From JAFKKF01 sp035651055 (GTDB taxonomy: Bacteria; Pseudomonadota; Alphaproteobacteria; Rhizobiales; Kaistiaceae), in contig DASRGK010000109.1 in NCBI GenBank assembly GCA_035651055.1, positions 1 to 64,000 on the forward strand: a stretch of DNA of 64,000 nucleotides. Direction: 5' to 3'. The translations under genes and the position numbers were made by a program. Below the pieces are notes generated by a model. The model made no database searches. It was given only the letters and a program-made list of their open reading frames with translations, and was not told the origin of the DNA. Shown here piece by piece: positions 32,753 through 41,382 of the stretch; the first letter of the stretch is position 1; each line of letters opens with the position of its first letter.

Positions 32753-34175
32753 GCGCGCCTCCCGTCCCTCCCTGTCCGCCGCCGGCTGGCGGATCGCCGG
32801 TGTTCTCATCCTAATCGGCGCCGAGGCGATCCTCTACGGCTACTCCTACCCGTTCTTCTCGCTCGCCCTCGAGAAACAGGCGCTGCCGACCTGGCTGATC
32901 GGCCTCAACGCCTCGATCGCCGGCGCCGGCATCCTCGTCCTCGGGCCGTTCCTGCCGGGACTGATCCGCAAACTCGGCATCAACCTCCTCGTCGGGCTCC
33001 TCTTCGCCGGGGCGCTCGCCTCGTTCGGCGCGATCCTCGCACTGGGCGGGGTCGCGGTCTGGTTCGCCGGGCGCTTCTTCATGGGCATGTGCTTCTCGGC
33101 GCTGTGGACGACGACCGAGATATGGCTGAACGGCGTCGTCGACGACAAGCACCGCGGCCGCATCATCGGCGCTTCGGGCACGCTCTACGCGGTCTGCCAG
33201 TTCATCGGACCGGTGATGCTCGGCTTCACCGGCGCGGTCGGATCGCTGCCGCTCGTCGTGGCGATGATTCCGCTCGCCATCGGTGCCGTGCTCGCCTTCG
33301 CCATGCGCGCCAACGGCAAGGTCGCCGCCGGCCACGGCGAAGAGGAAGCTGCCGAGGCCGGCGGGTTCAGGACTGCGCTGGCGCTCGCCGGCCCGGTGAT
33401 CGCCGCGGCCTTCCTCGCCGGCATCGGCGAGACGGCGCTGCAGAGCCTCCTTCCGCTCTACGGTCTGGCGCATGGGTTGACCGATTCCGGGGCGGCGGCG
33501 CTGGTCGCGGTCTTTGCGCTCGGCGAGGCGCTCCTCGTCCTCGCGCTCGGCTGGATGGCGGACCGGTTCGGGCGGCAGATGACGCTCCGCGTCGCGGCGC
33601 TGACCGCCACGCTGACGATGGTCGTCCTGCCGTTCGCGGGCTCCCCCTTCCTCCTCCACCCCGCGCTCTTCTTCGCCGGCGGCGGCATCTCCGGGCTTTA
33701 CGCGCTCGGCGTGATCCTCATCGGCCAGGATTTCCGCGGCCATCGCCTGGCCGTCGTCTCGACCGCCTTCGGCATGGCCTATTCGGCCGGGTCGATCCTC
33801 GGCGCGACCCCGGTCGGCTATCTAATCGACCTGTTCGGGCCGGAGGCCCTCCCCGCCAGCATCGCGGTCGGCTTCGCGGGCCTGGCGGTCTACCTGCTCC
33901 TGCCGGAGCGGAGGCGCCTCGCCGCGGCCATGCCGGCGGAAGCGGCGGCAAACCAGGCCGCGCCCACGATCCTAGGCATCGACCAGCGCAAACTTGTCGA
34001 CGTCGAAGAGGCCGAAGTCGGTGATCTTGAGATGCGGAATGACCGGCAGTGGCAGGAAAGCCACCTGCAGGAATGGTTCCGGGAGCGTGCAGCCGAGATC
34101 GCGCGCCGCCGCGCGGAGCGCGATCAGATCCCGATGAACGCGCTCGAACGGCTCCAGGCTTATCAGGCCGGCTAG
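32733..34175 (+). CDS. MFS transporter with a C-terminal extension antisense to adenine deaminase
   Basis: A 480-residue major facilitator with 12 predicted helices up to about residue 395. Typical loops are RFFMGMCFSALWTTTEIWL, DDKHRGRIIGASGTLYAVC and GWMADRFGRQMTLR. GTG 32733 lies inside the previous gene, overlapping it by 20 bp, with AAGG upstream. After LLLPERRRLAAAMPAEAAA the last 70 or so residues are charged and cytoplasmic and are encoded antisense to the 3' end of ade (33972-34175). That tail probably exists only because no stop occurs in the overlap. The substrate is unknown. Confidence 0.85.
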   Translation: MSSTSSRRASRPSLSAAGWRIAGVLILIGAEAILYGYSYPFFSLALEKQALPTWLIGLNASIAGAGILVLGPFLPGLIRKLGINLLVGLLFAGALASFGAILALGGVAVWFAGRFFMGMCFSALWTTTEIWLNGVVDDKHRGRIIGASGTLYAVCQFIGPVMLGFTGAVGSLPLVVAMIPLAIGAVLAFAMRANGKVAAGHGEEEAAEAGGFRTALALAGPVIAAAFLAGIGETALQSLLPLYGLAHGLTDSGAAALVAVFALGEALLVLALGWMADRFGRQMTLRVAALTATLTMVVLPFAGSPFLLHPALFFAGGGISGLYALGVILIGQDFRGHRLAVVSTAFGMAYSAGSILGATPVGYLIDLFGPEALPASIAVGFAGLAVYLLLPERRRLAAAMPAEAAANQAAPTILGIDQRKLVDVEEAEVGDLEMRNDRQWQESHLQEWFRERAAEIARRRAERDQIPMNALERLQAYQAG

Positions 34176-35678
34176 CGGCAGGGCGAGTTCGGCCCGCGCC
34201 TTGCCGCCGGACGCCACGACGAATCCGCCGCGGATCTCGATCAGCCGGTTGACCGCCGCCGCCATGTCGGAATCGTCGACGCCGACGACGCAGATATTGT
34301 GGCTGTCGTGGCCGACCGAGGACGCGATCGCGCCGCGCTGCATGCCGAAGCCGGTGACGAAGGCGCGGGCGATATTGCCGTTCTTGCCGTGGCGCTCGAT
34401 CACCGCGACCTTGGCGAGATCGCTCGCCGGGTCGGCGCGGCGCTCGTTGCCGGTCGCCACCACCCGGCGCATGATTCGGTCGGTGACGACGCGGCCATGG
34501 GCGACGCCGATCACCGGGATCTCAGCCGTCGCACCGGGGATCTTGAAGTCGGTGGCGGCGACTTTGCGCGCCTTGACGCTGTCGAGCCCGACCGGCGGGA
34601 CCGGCTTCCGCGCCGCAAAGAGCGCGTCGTCGACGACCCGCCCGGCGGAAATCACAGTCTTCACCGAGCATTCCATCAGGTCGCCGACCAGGACGATGTC
34701 GGCCCGCCGCCCCGGGGCGATCATGCCGCGGTCGCGCAGCCCGAAGGCGTTCGCCGCCGACCAGCTCGCAGCACGATAGACGTGGTGGAGCGGCCGGCCG
34801 AGCTTGAGGAGCGTCCGCACCATGAAATCGAGGTGGCCCTCCTCCGCGATGTCGAGCGGATTGCGGTCGTCGGTGCACAGGCACATGAAGCTCGACGAAT
34901 GCTCGTCGAGGAGCGGCGCCAGCGCATGCAGGTCCTTGGTGAGCGAGCCCTCGCGCATCAGCACATAGAGGCCCTTCTGCAGCTTCTCGCGCCCGTCGGC
35001 GGCGAGCGTCGTCTCGTGGTCGGTGCGGATGCGGGCAGTGAGATAGCCGTTGAGGTCGTAACCGCGGACGAGCGGCGCATGGCCGTCGATGTGGCCGTCC
35101 TGGAAGGCGGCGAGCTTGTCGAGGACATCGGGGAGCCCGGCGAGCACGCCCGGGAAGTTCATGAACTCGGCAAGGCCGATGCCGTGCGGGTGGTTCTTGA
35201 GGGGCAGCAGGTCCGAGGCGAGCAGCGTTGCGCCGGACGTCTCGAACGCGGTCGCCGGGACGCAGGGCGAAAGCTGGACGCGGAGGTCCATGATCGTCTC
35301 GGCGGCGGAATCGAGGAAATAGCGGATGCCCTCGATGCCGAGGACATTGGCGATCTCGTGCGGGTCGCAGATCGCCGTGGTGACGCCGTGCGGCAGGACG
35401 CAGCGGTCGAACTCGGCCGGCGTAACCAGCGACGACTCGACGTGGAGATGCGTGTCGATGAAACCGGGAACGGCGAAAAGCCCGGTTCCGTCGATCTCGC
35501 GCCGGCCGGAATAGATCTGGTAGGTGCCGACGATACGGTCCCCGGATATCGCGATATCGGTCCTGGTGACGCCGCCATAGACGATGTCGAGCAGCCCGAC
35601 ATTCTTGATGACGAGGTCGGCCGGCTCGCGGCCCTGCCCCTGCGCGATGGCGGTCTTGAGGAAGGATTGGGTGTCCAT
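33972..35678 (-). CDS. ade: Adenine deaminase
   Basis: A 568-residue amidohydrolase converting adenine to hypoxanthine and ammonia. Metal and active-site motifs: PGFIDTHLHVESSLVTP, TTAICDPHEIANVLG, DGHAPLVRG and DDRNPLDI; the family hallmark VGHDSHNICVVG lies in the second half and FLPLPVIPHLKITDFGLFD near the end. The length is normal. The 3' 204 bp overlap the convergent MFS gene. With gpt elsewhere in the window, it suggests purine salvage by way of hypoxanthine. Confidence 0.96.
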   Translation of the reverse strand: MDTQSFLKTAIAQGQGREPADLVIKNVGLLDIVYGGVTRTDIAISGDRIVGTYQIYSGRREIDGTGLFAVPGFIDTHLHVESSLVTPAEFDRCVLPHGVTTAICDPHEIANVLGIEGIRYFLDSAAETIMDLRVQLSPCVPATAFETSGATLLASDLLPLKNHPHGIGLAEFMNFPGVLAGLPDVLDKLAAFQDGHIDGHAPLVRGYDLNGYLTARIRTDHETTLAADGREKLQKGLYVLMREGSLTKDLHALAPLLDEHSSSFMCLCTDDRNPLDIAEEGHLDFMVRTLLKLGRPLHHVYRAASWSAANAFGLRDRGMIAPGRRADIVLVGDLMECSVKTVISAGRVVDDALFAARKPVPPVGLDSVKARKVAATDFKIPGATAEIPVIGVAHGRVVTDRIMRRVVATGNERRADPASDLAKVAVIERHGKNGNIARAFVTGFGMQRGAIASSVGHDSHNICVVGVDDSDMAAAVNRLIEIRGGFVVASGGKARAELALPLAGLISLEPFERVHRDLIALRAAARDLGCTLPEPFLQVAFLPLPVIPHLKITDFGLFDVDKFALVDA

Positions 35679-35730
35679 CGGCGAAGCTTACGGCGATCCC
35701 GCACGGCGGCAAAGTCAGGGGCGTGACGAC

Positions 35731-35800
35731 GGGTGGGGATGGCAGCTCACCCCACCCACCGCTGCTTCGCGGCGGTCCCCCCTCCCCGTTCCGGGGAGGG
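35731..35800. repeat. Repeat-like hairpin unit between ade and putA
   Basis: Two stem-loops in a row: GGGTGGGG/CCCCACCC (35731-35757) and CCCTCCCCG-TTC-CGGGGAGGG (35780-35800, perfect 9-bp stem), with an ACCGC/GCGGT stem between them. The composition and layout resemble the extragenic palindromes common in alphaproteobacteria. It lies 5' of ade and 3' of putA, so it may end putA transcription. Confidence 0.5.
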
Positions 35801-35836
35801 ATGAGCCACGACGCGATTCACTACCTGCGGAGCGGC

Positions 35837-38800
35837 CTAGTCGTCGCCCATCGCGATGAGGGACGCGTTGCCGCCGGACGCCGCCGTGTTGACCGAGATC
35901 GCCTGCTCCAGCGAGAATCGCGTCAGATAGTCCGGGCCGCCCGCCTTCGGCCCGGTGCCCGACAGGCCGGAGCCGCCGAAGGGCTGCGTGCCGACCACCG
36001 CGCCGATGATGTTGCGGTTGACGTAGATATTGCCGACCGGCAGCCGCGCGATGACGTGCCCGGCGGTGCGCTCGATGCGGCTGTGGATGCCGAGGGTGAG
36101 GCCGAAGCCGGTCGCCGCTATCGCATCGATCAACAGGTCGAGTTCGGCGGAGCGCCAGCGGACGACGTGGAGGATCGGGCCGAAGACCTCGCGCGTGAGT
36201 TCCCGCGGCGATTTCAGCTCGATGATGTGGGGCGCGACGAAGCAGCCTTCGCCGCGCGCGCCGCCGGGCACGGTGCCGGCGAAGCGGACCGTCGCCGACT
36301 TCCGCATCACGGCGACGTGTTCCTCGAGCCCGCCCTTCGCCTCGCCATCGATGATCGGCCCGACATCGGTCGCGGGATCGGCGGGATCGCCGAGTTGAAG
36401 CTCGGCGGCGGCGCCGGCGATCATCTCGATCATACGGTCGGCGACGTCCTCCTGCAGGCAGAGGAGCCTGAGCGCCGAGCAGCGCTGGCCGGCGGAGCGG
36501 AAGGCCGACGAGATCACGTCGTCGGTGACCTGCTCGGGCAGCGCGGTCGCGTCGACGATCATGGCGTTGATACCGCCGGTCTCAGCGATGAGCGGGACGA
36601 TCGGCCCCTTCTTGGCGGCGAGCGTGCGGTTGATCGCCCAGGCGACCTCGGTCGAGCCGGTGAAGGCGATGCCGGCCGCGGCGGGATGCCCGACCAGCGC
36701 CGCGCCGACCTTGCCGTCGCCCTGCGCCAGTTGCGCGACCTCGGGCGGGATGCCGGCCTGACGAAGCAGGCGGAAGGCATATTCGGCAACCAGCGGCGTC
36801 TGTTCCGCCGGCTTGGCGATGACGGCATTGCCGGCGGCGAGCGCCGCGGTGACCTGCCCAAGGAAGATCGCGAGCGGGAAGTTCCACGGCGAGATGCAGA
36901 CGAATACGCCGCGCCCGCGCCGGATGAGCACATCGCGCTCGCCGGTCGGACCGGGCATCACCGTTTCGGCGAAGAGGCGCCGGGCCTCGGCGGCATAGTA
37001 GCGGCAGAAATCGACGGCCTCGCGAACCTCGGCGATGCCGTCGACCAGCGTCTTGCCGCCCTCCGCGGCGAGGATCGATACGAGGCCGTCGCGTTCGGCT
37101 TCGAGGAGGTCGGCGAGCCGTTCCAAGGCCGCGGCGCGTTCTGCGGCGGGCTTGCCTGACCAGTCCGGAAAGGCGCGCCGCCCGGTCTCCATCAGTCCGT
37201 CCACCGCCGCCGGATCGGTCTCGACCACCCTCCCGACGACCGTCCTGCCATCGACCGGGCTGACGACGGCGCGGCCGGACCCCGCCGTCAGCGGCGCCTT
37301 CTTCCGTCGCCCGGCGATGCCCGCGACCAGCGCCTCCAGTTCACTGCGGTGGCCGAATTCCATGCCACGCGAGTTCTGCCGCACCGGCCGGTAGAGATCG
37401 GCGGGGAGCGGAATGCGGGCATTCCGGACCCGCTCGCCCCGGCCGAGCACATCGGCGGGCCGCCGCAGGAGCGTCTCGACCGGCACGTCGCGGTCGCCGG
37501 CAATGGCGACGAACGAGGAGTTGGCGCCGTTCTCGAGGAGCCGCCGGACGAGATAGGCGAGCAGGTCGCGGTGGCCGCCGACCGGCGCGTAGATACGGCA
37601 CGGAATGCCGTCTTCGGCGACCGCTTCGTAAAGAGGCTCGCCCATGCCGTGGAGGCGCTGGAACTCGTAGCCGCCGGTCACGCCGGCCAGTTCGACGATG
37701 GTGGCGACGGTCAGCGCATTGTGGCTGGCGAATTGCGGATAGAGGCGCGGCCGCGCGGCGAGCAGCTTGTGGGCAGCGGCGAGGTAGCTCTGGTCGGTCG
37801 CGGCCTTCCGCGTGAAGACCGGGTAGTCGTCAAGGCCGCGCTCCTGCGCGCGCTTCACCTCGGTGTCCCAGTAGGCGCCCTTCACCAGCCGTACCATCAT
37901 GCGCCGCGACAGCGCCCCGGCGAGCGCGTCGCTCCAGGCGATGACGTTCTGTGCCCGCTTGCCGTAGGCCTGGACGGCGAGGCCGAACCCGTCCCAGCCG
38001 GCGAGCGAGGGATCGGCGAAGGCCGCGCCGATCACTTCCAGCGACAATTCGAGCCGGTCCGCCTCCTCGGCGTCGACGGTGAAGTTGAGGTCGTGGGCCT
38101 TGGCGGCGCGGGCGAGGTCGAGGAGCGCCGGCACGAGTTCGCGCAGCACGCGCTCGCGGTTGACCGCCTCGTAGCGCGGATGGAGCGCCGACAGCTTCAC
38201 CGATATGCCCGGCCGGTCGGGCAATGCGCTGTCGCCCGCCGCCGCGCCGATGGCCGCGATAGCCGAGGCGTAGGCGGCGAAGTAGCGCTCGGCATCGGCC
38301 CTCGTCCGCGCCCCTTCGCCCAACATGTCGTAGGAATGCCGGAAGCCGCGCGCCTCGCTCGCCCGCGCCCGGCGGAGCGCGTCGGCGATCGTCTCGCCGA
38401 GGACGAAGTGGTGGCCGAGGACGCGCATCGCCCGCTTCGTCGCGGTCCGCACGGCCGGCCGGCCGAGCCGGCGGACGAGGCCGGCAATCAGTCCGTCGGG
38501 GCTCGTTCCCGGATCGACGATGCGGCTCGACAGGCCGAGCGCCCAGGTCGAGGCCAGCACGAACCAGGTGTCCGCCGCGGCGGAATGCTCGCGCCAGTCG
38601 CCGCCGCCGAGCTTGTCCTCGATCAGCCGGTCCTGCGTGGCCGCATCGGGCACGCGGAGGAGCGCCTCGGCCAAAACCATCAGCGCCAGGCCCTCCGGCG
38701 TCGACAGGCCGAACTCGCGCAGGAAATCGTCGAGCCCGCCGATCAGTCCGGAATGTCCGCGGATCGCTGCGATATAGCGCCGCGCCCGGGTGTCGATACG

Positions 38801-38911
38801 GAGCTCGGCGAGGTTGTCGGTCGCGGTCTCGGCGATGAAGCGGCGGATCAGCGCCGCGTCGTCCGGCGCGTAAGGCGGGTCGAAAACCGGCAGAGCGGGA
38901 GGCGCATCCAT
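35837..38911 (-). CDS. putA: Bifunctional proline dehydrogenase / delta-1-pyrroline-5-carboxylate dehydrogenase
   Basis: A 1024-residue enzyme that oxidises proline to glutamate in two steps with substrate channelling. The FAD proline dehydrogenase barrel occupies about 130-450 (ISVKLSALHPRYE, VRLVKGAYWDTEVKRAQ, YPQFASHNALTVA, YEFQRLHGMGE). The aldehyde dehydrogenase part covers about 520-1000, with FVCISPWNFPLAIFLGQV, catalytic Glu in AETGGINAMIVD and catalytic Cys in SAGQRCSAL. The N-terminal ribbon-helix-helix repressor domain of E. coli PutA is absent, so it is a minimal, non-autorepressing PutA. It lies 15 bp downstream of the livH-type gene on the same strand, so it could be co-transcribed with it. 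Confidence 0.97.
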   Translation of the reverse strand: MDAPPALPVFDPPYAPDDAALIRRFIAETATDNLAELRIDTRARRYIAAIRGHSGLIGGLDDFLREFGLSTPEGLALMVLAEALLRVPDAATQDRLIEDKLGGGDWREHSAAADTWFVLASTWALGLSSRIVDPGTSPDGLIAGLVRRLGRPAVRTATKRAMRVLGHHFVLGETIADALRRARASEARGFRHSYDMLGEGARTRADAERYFAAYASAIAAIGAAAGDSALPDRPGISVKLSALHPRYEAVNRERVLRELVPALLDLARAAKAHDLNFTVDAEEADRLELSLEVIGAAFADPSLAGWDGFGLAVQAYGKRAQNVIAWSDALAGALSRRMMVRLVKGAYWDTEVKRAQERGLDDYPVFTRKAATDQSYLAAAHKLLAARPRLYPQFASHNALTVATIVELAGVTGGYEFQRLHGMGEPLYEAVAEDGIPCRIYAPVGGHRDLLAYLVRRLLENGANSSFVAIAGDRDVPVETLLRRPADVLGRGERVRNARIPLPADLYRPVRQNSRGMEFGHRSELEALVAGIAGRRKKAPLTAGSGRAVVSPVDGRTVVGRVVETDPAAVDGLMETGRRAFPDWSGKPAAERAAALERLADLLEAERDGLVSILAAEGGKTLVDGIAEVREAVDFCRYYAAEARRLFAETVMPGPTGERDVLIRRGRGVFVCISPWNFPLAIFLGQVTAALAAGNAVIAKPAEQTPLVAEYAFRLLRQAGIPPEVAQLAQGDGKVGAALVGHPAAAGIAFTGSTEVAWAINRTLAAKKGPIVPLIAETGGINAMIVDATALPEQVTDDVISSAFRSAGQRCSALRLLCLQEDVADRMIEMIAGAAAELQLGDPADPATDVGPIIDGEAKGGLEEHVAVMRKSATVRFAGTVPGGARGEGCFVAPHIIELKSPRELTREVFGPILHVVRWRSAELDLLIDAIAATGFGLTLGIHSRIERTAGHVIARLPVGNIYVNRNIIGAVVGTQPFGGSGLSGTGPKAGGPDYLTRFSLEQAISVNTAASGGNASLIAMGDD

Positions 38912-38926
38912 CGGGCCGATCCTACC

Positions 38927-39892
38927 TCAGACCCGCTCCTGCTGCTGCCAGCGCGGCGCAAACAATCCGGCCGGCCGGGCGATGAGGAGCGCCGTCAATG
39001 CGAGGAAGCTCGCCACGTCGCGGTAGTCGCCGGCGAGGTAGCCGGACCACATCGCTTCGAAGAAGCCGAGGACGAAGGCGCCGGCGATGGCGCCGCCGAG
39101 CGAATTGAGGCCGCCGATGACGGCGACGTAGAGCGCCTTGAGGCCAAGCACGGTCCCCATCCAGAAGGCGACGTTGCCGTAATAGATCGCGATCATCACG
39201 CCGGCCGCGGCGGCATAGGCCGAGCCGATGACCATGGTTCCGATCAGCACCGGCCTGGTATCGACGCCGAGGAGGCCGACCATCTTCAGGTCCTGCGAGC
39301 AGGCCCGCCAGATGCGGCCGAAGCGGTGCCAGCGCACCACCAGCGCCAAGAGGACCGCGAGCAGGAAGGCGGCACCGAAGACGACCGCCTGGATGATGCT
39401 GATCCGGATCGAAAAGGCAGGATCGGGAAACTCGATCAGCGTCCCGGTGAGGATCGGCTTCAGCCACAGGTCCTTGCTGTTGTTGGCGATCCGCATCGCC
39501 TCCTCGAGGACGAGGGCAAGGCCGATCGTGGCGATCAGCATGGCGAGCCGCGCCTTGCCGGCGAGCGGCACGACGACGGTTCGGCCGATGACCGAGCCGA
39601 GCGCCGCGGTGCCGAGGATGGCATAGGGGATGGCGAAGAGGATCACCGCCAGCGGGAAGTCCCAGGAGGCGGTGATCGCGGCTACCCCGCCGACGGTGAG
39701 GTAGGCGCCCCACATGGCGATGCCGCCGAACGCGAGGTTGATGCGGTCGGCGACGCCGTGGACCAGCACATAGGCGACGGCAAGGAGAGCGTAGAAGCAG
39801 CTCACCTGGACCGCGTTGATGCATTGCTGCAGGAAGTAGAGCCAGCTCAACCTGTCCGACCATGCTTGCGGCGAGGATTGCCGCGGCAGCAC
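38927..39892 (-). CDS. livH: Branched-chain amino-acid-type ABC permease (LivH family)
   Basis: A 321-residue membrane permease with about eight helices. CINAVQVSCFYALLAVAYVL, GVADRINLAFGGIAMWGAY and GLKALYVAVIGGLNSLGGA are LivH hallmarks, and RAC.QD..MV.LLGVD is the ATPase-contact loop. The start is GTG 39892, with AGG 8 bp upstream. The other transporter parts (LivM, LivG, LivF, binding protein) are not nearby, so it is either an orphan or a paralogue. Its position directly upstream of putA suggests import of proline or a related amino acid, which is an inference from context. Confidence 0.88.
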   Translation of the reverse strand: MLPRQSSPQAWSDRLSWLYFLQQCINAVQVSCFYALLAVAYVLVHGVADRINLAFGGIAMWGAYLTVGGVAAITASWDFPLAVILFAIPYAILGTAALGSVIGRTVVVPLAGKARLAMLIATIGLALVLEEAMRIANNSKDLWLKPILTGTLIEFPDPAFSIRISIIQAVVFGAAFLLAVLLALVVRWHRFGRIWRACSQDLKMVGLLGVDTRPVLIGTMVIGSAYAAAAGVMIAIYYGNVAFWMGTVLGLKALYVAVIGGLNSLGGAIAGAFVLGFFEAMWSGYLAGDYRDVASFLALTALLIARPAGLFAPRWQQQERV

Positions 39893-39936
39893 GATTAGCC
39901 TATCCCGCCCCGAGGACGAAACGGAGCGTCACCGCC

Positions 39937-40401
39937 ATGATCCTTCGCCGGCTTTTCGTGCTCTTCGCCGGACTCGTTTTGCTTGCCGCCTGCTCGGAGA
40001 AGAGCGAGTCGCCCTATATCGAGATTCGCGGCGGCGGGTTCCTGTTCAACTACCGCCTGGCGGAAGCGACCGCCGGCTTCGTCGCAGTGCCGCTGAAGCC
40101 CCTGCCCGACGGCGCCGCGATCGAGGCGAGCTTCGAGAATCCGGCCGGCGGCGCGCCGCTCACCATGCGCCAGGCGGCTTCCGCCAGCCAGAAGATGTTC
40201 GAGTTCACCACCCCGCCGCTCACCGGCGTGGTCAAGGACAAGCAATACGCCCTGACCGTGAAGCTCGTCGGGGCCGACGGCAAGATCCTGCAGGAGATCC
40301 ACAAGACGCTGAAGTCGGACCTCGACCAGTCGGTGCTGCCGGCGAAGCCGCCGACGATCGGGCCGGGCTATGCGCCCAACCCGGATGCGGAGAAGCCGTA
40401 G
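39937..40401 (+). CDS. Putative lipoprotein of unknown function
   Basis: A 154-residue protein with a lipoprotein signal, MILRRLFVLFAGLVLLAACS; the lipobox LAAC puts the acylated Cys at residue 19. The mature part (SEKSESPYIEIRGGGFLFNY) looks beta-rich, like a small domain with regular strands, and ends in a Pro-rich tail (GPGYAPNPDAEKP). ATG 39937 follows CGGAG. Homologues are, I believe, common in Rhizobiales but unnamed. It is divergent from livH across 44 bp. Confidence 0.8.
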   Translation: MILRRLFVLFAGLVLLAACSEKSESPYIEIRGGGFLFNYRLAEATAGFVAVPLKPLPDGAAIEASFENPAGGAPLTMRQAASASQKMFEFTTPPLTGVVKDKQYALTVKLVGADGKILQEIHKTLKSDLDQSVLPAKPPTIGPGYAPNPDAEKP

Positions 40402-40404
40402 CGC

Positions 40405-40902
40405 TCAGCGCGCCGGGGGAGGCGCCGCCAGCACTTCGTCGAGCCGGTCGTAGCTCCGCCTGACGCCCTGCTCCATGCCGGAGGCGAGCGCGCCGTCGCG
40501 CGCCTCGCGCGTCGCGTAGCTGGTGACGATGGTGACCGTCGTGACGCCGCCGGACTCCTCGAAGGTGGTCGTGTTCACCGCCTCGCCCGGATACCACGGC
40601 TCGTCGAAGCGCTCGGTGGCGACCATGCGTGCGGGCCGGGCGATTTCGCGGAAGGTCCCGCCCATCCCCATCGTCCTGCCGTCGGCGTCGTTCTTCCAGA
40701 CATAGCGATAGGCACCGCCGACGCGAAGATCGATGTCGCAGACCGGCATCGACCAGCCGTCCGGACCGAGGAGCCATTGACGGATGTAGCGCGGCTCGGT
40801 CCACGCCTCGAAGACCATTTTGCGCGGTGCCGCAAAGGCGCGGACGATTTCAATCTCGCGCTCGCCGCGTGCCGTGACCTTGAATCCACCGGGTGCGTTC
40901 AT
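40405..40902 (-). CDS. SRPBCC-domain (AHSA1-like) protein
   Basis: A 165-residue START-like protein: IEIVRAFAAPRKMVFEAWTE at the N-terminus, LRVGGAYRYVWKNDADGR, GGTFREIARPARMVATERFD, and the C-terminal long helix SGMEQGVRRSYDRLDEVLA. Such AHSA1-type proteins bind hydrophobic ligands. ATG 40902 has GGAG upstream, within the end of the ArsR gene. Its position 2 bp after arsR is the common ArsR-SRPBCC pair. The ligand is unknown. Confidence 0.9.
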   Translation of the reverse strand: MNAPGGFKVTARGEREIEIVRAFAAPRKMVFEAWTEPRYIRQWLLGPDGWSMPVCDIDLRVGGAYRYVWKNDADGRTMGMGGTFREIARPARMVATERFDEPWYPGEAVNTTTFEESGGVTTVTIVTSYATREARDGALASGMEQGVRRSYDRLDEVLAAPPPAR

Positions 40903-40904
40903 CT

Positions 40905-41264
40905 TCACTTCTCCTTCGATTTCGAAGCCGGCTTCCTGCCGGCCTTCATCTCTTCCAGAACCGCGTCCAGCCGGCCGAAGCTCGGCTCCCAGAAGCGGCG
41001 GTACGCCTCGATCCATCCCGCCGCTTCGGCGAGCGGCCGCGCCTCCAGCCGGCAGGGCCGGCGCTGGCCTTCGCGGCCGCGCGAGATGAGACCCGCGCTC
41101 TCCAGAACCTTCAGGTGCTTCGATATTGCCGGCTGGCTCATCGCGAAGGGCCGGGCGAGGTCGTTGACCGAGGCCTCGCCCAGCGCCAGGCGGGCGAGGA
41201 TCGCGCGCCGGGTCGGATCGGCAAGCGCGGCGAAGGTGGTGTCGAGGTGTGCGGCGGATGGCAT
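40905..41264 (-). CDS. ArsR-family transcriptional regulator
   Basis: A 119-residue winged-helix repressor. TTFAALADPTRRAILARLAL is the classic ArsR N-terminus and AMSQPAISKHLKVLESAGLI the recognition helix; the cysteine metal site of classical ArsR (CVC) is missing, so it is not an arsenic sensor. It is co-transcribed with the SRPBCC gene. The promoter region carries a nested palindrome at 41269-41302 that overlaps the -10 region, which predicts autorepression. Confidence 0.92.
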   Translation of the reverse strand: MPSAAHLDTTFAALADPTRRAILARLALGEASVNDLARPFAMSQPAISKHLKVLESAGLISRGREGQRRPCRLEARPLAEAAGWIEAYRRFWEPSFGRLDAVLEEMKAGRKPASKSKEK

Positions 41265-41268
41265 GATC

Positions 41269-41302
41269 CATAACCGTCCAGTTCTATAACTGTTTGGTTA
41301 TG
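41269..41302. promoter_or_regulatory. Concentric palindrome, candidate ArsR operator
   Basis: Outer arms CATAACC (41269-41275) and GGTTATG (41296-41302) and inner arms CAGTT (41279-41283) and AACTG (41288-41292) share one centre (41285.5). Reading leftward, TTGACG (41322-41327) and TACATA (41299-41304) form a promoter with 17-bp spacing, so the operator covers the -10 and start point. The ATG of the ArsR gene is 5 bp beyond its edge. Confidence 0.65.
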
Positions 41303-41326
41303 TATAGCGCCTGCGCCGGCGCGTCA

Positions 41327-41353
41327 AGAAAAAAAGGGCGCCGCGCGGCGCCC
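41327..41353 (-). terminator. Rho-independent terminator of the sugar epimerase gene
   Basis: Read leftward, the perfect palindrome GGGCGCC-GCGC-GGCGCCC (41336-41353) is followed directly by seven T residues (41329-41335). It is 30 bp after the stop of the gene at 41383-42231. Its T-run abuts the -35 box of the ArsR promoter. Confidence 0.8.
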
Positions 41354-41382
41354 TCTTCCCTGTCCCCGTTGGGGGGGCCGCC

